This document shows positions 63,097-64,000 of a stretch of 64,000 bases of DNA, one piece after another. The stretch covers positions 22,757-86,756 of the forward strand of contig JANXOF010000033.1 of the NCBI GenBank assembly GCA_025353725.1, read 5' to 3'. Positions within the stretch are counted from its first letter, which is position 1, and every line of letters begins with the position of its first letter. The notes beneath the pieces are model-generated. The model worked only from the letters and a program-made list of their open reading frames with translations, ran no database searches and was not told where the DNA came from. This DNA is from Polyangiaceae bacterium (GTDB lineage: Bacteria > Myxococcota_A > Polyangia > Polyangiales > Polyangiaceae). The translations under genes were made by a program, and so were the position numbers.

Positions 63097-64000
63097 GAGC
63101 TGCACCATCGCTTAAGGTGTGCGTAGACACGCGGGTCGTGCGCGAGAGCCACGTGGCTCGCGCCGTCGACAATGGCGACGTGATCCGGTGGCAGTGCGAA
63201 CGATGCGGCGTCCACGCACCCTCCGTCCGTGGCCGATCGCAAAGGGACGATCGAATCTCCGAAGAGCGACGCAAACCACGGGTTTTTAGAGAGCGAACCT
63301 GCGACGAGGAAGTGCTCCATACGCTCCAAAAGCGGCACCGGGTGCAGAGGGTCGCGCAGACTCACGCCCTCGCCTCGCCGCGTGCGGTCCTCGTCACGCA
63401 AGTCCGCATGCCCGAGATCTTTCACGCCATCGCTTCGCAAGTCAGCGAGCTCGGCTGCGAGTCGCGTATACGGGTCGTTGACCGCGCGAAGTACGGTGGA
63501 GACGAGCCGACCGACGCGCTCCATCGGCGCGCCTTGGTGCGGCGTCCCCACGTACATGGCACGGCGCACGAGCGGCAACCAACGCTCATCGTGCATCACA
63601 GTCGCCGCGTGGCACGCGCTTCTCACCACGAGTCCTCCCATGCTGTATCCGAGCGGCACAATCTCGTCCAAAGGCAACGGATACACGGCCGCGAGGCGGG
63701 CGAGCAGCGCCGCGAGCTCGCGTCCATTCTCAGCTATCGACCGCCCCGAGTTGTAGCGCACGTAAAGCGGCGTGAACCCAAGGTCACGCGCGAGCATCGA
63801 CCCGTAATCATCGCCATTTGCGTGCGCCCAAATGTCCTCCGTGCACATCAAGCCATGCACGAGGAGGACAACGCGCGAACTCGCCGCCGGATGAGCGCGC
63901 GTCAGCGACTCGCGGTCGAGGCGCACCTCTTCACCCGCAGGTCCGACCAGCTGCATCGACGTCGCTAGACCATTGCCGGTGCGCGCCAGGTGATCGCCGA
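63093..64000 (-). CDS. Alpha/beta hydrolase (PGAP1/lipase-like), 5' end cut by window
   Basis: At least 302 residues; the frame runs open past the right edge (the residues before the internal ATG at 63956 read GDHLARTGNGLATSM), so this is a 5' partial gene. The hydrolase core has VVLLVHGLMCTEDIWAH near the start, the nucleophile Ser in PLGYSMGGLVVRSACH (G-Y-S-M-G), and a catalytic His in DHVAIVDGASHVALAHDPRV near the end; the acidic residue is probably in FGDSIVPL. Enzymes of this type cleave ester bonds of lipids. No transmembrane segment is seen in the visible part. It is followed by a coupled 83-residue gene. Confidence 0.85.
   Translation of the reverse strand, partial: GDHLARTGNGLATSMQLVGPAGEEVRLDRESLTRAHPAASSRVVLLVHGLMCTEDIWAHANGDDYGSMLARDLGFTPLYVRYNSGRSIAENGRELAALLARLAAVYPLPLDEIVPLGYSMGGLVVRSACHAATVMHDERWLPLVRRAMYVGTPHQGAPMERVGRLVSTVLRAVNDPYTRLAAELADLRSDGVKDLGHADLRDEDRTRRGEGVSLRDPLHPVPLLERMEHFLVAGSLSKNPWFASLFGDSIVPLRSATDGGCVDAASFALPPDHVAIVDGASHVALAHDPRVYAHLKRWCSS

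Overview
The window reads as a chromosomal segment of a high-GC, delta-proteobacterium-like organism, most likely a member of the Myxococcota (Polyangia type). The evidence is three Ser/Thr protein kinases with bacterial HRDLKPAN, HGDLKPGN and HRDVSPQN loops, FHA, PilZ and PEGA proteins, many lipoproteins with Asp-Ala-Gly-rich tails or Cys-rich modules, and codon use strongly biased to G/C in third positions. No rRNA, tRNA, CRISPR array, phage or insertion sequence was recognised. Assignments rest on reading motifs; no database search was possible.

Layout. 0.4-4.4 kb (minus): PilZ protein, FGE-sulfatase-domain lipoprotein, and a MarR / beta-keto acid cleavage enzyme / enoyl-CoA hydratase operon. 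4.4-15.5 kb (plus): GNAT acetyltransferase, M15 carboxypeptidase, then yceD-rpmF and a fatty-acid synthesis block fabH-(two lipoproteins)-fabD-fabG-acpP-fabF, continuing into rpiB, nrdR, ribD and def. plsX is absent from its usual place between rpmF and fabH. 15.6-25.2 kb: a long FHA protein fused to a CpaF-like ATPase that has lost its Walker motifs, a polytopic membrane protein, a cyclophilin lipoprotein, a DUF192 lipoprotein, HMG-CoA lyase-type enzyme, an NTF2-like protein and purF with a coupled small gene. 25.3-32.4 kb (minus): a signalling operon of a propeller-like lipoprotein, a kinase, a PEGA protein, a kinase-FHA-degenerate GGDEF fusion and a membrane protein. 32.5-41.1 kb (minus): alaS, HEAT-repeat and TlpA proteins, two paralogous Cys-rich lipoproteins, dapE, dapD and ndk. 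41.3-48.7 kb: sucC-sucD, a decayed two-gene nucleotidyltransferase module, a dicarboxylate symporter and malate dehydrogenase, then an SPFH protein.

49.3-57.6 kb holds a third kinase and, divergently, a tightly coupled five-gene phosphonate cluster: PEP mutase fused to a nucleotidyltransferase, phosphonopyruvate decarboxylase, 2-aminoethylphosphonate transaminase, CDP-alcohol phosphotransferase, and a second nucleotidyltransferase. Together these can plausibly take PEP to 2-aminoethylphosphonate, activate it as a CMP ester and transfer it to a lipid or polyol. The 3' end of the last gene is repeated 785 bp downstream, enclosing an orphan reading frame. 57.6-64.0 kb contains a small lipoprotein, a small basic protein, a DEAD-box helicase, argS and a partial alpha/beta hydrolase with a small coupled gene.

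The most unusual items are the two degenerate-domain signalling fusions (pseudo-CpaF and pseudo-GGDEF), the phosphonate cluster with two nucleotidyltransferase modules and its duplicated 3' end, and the decayed nucleotidyltransferase module between core TCA-cycle genes.
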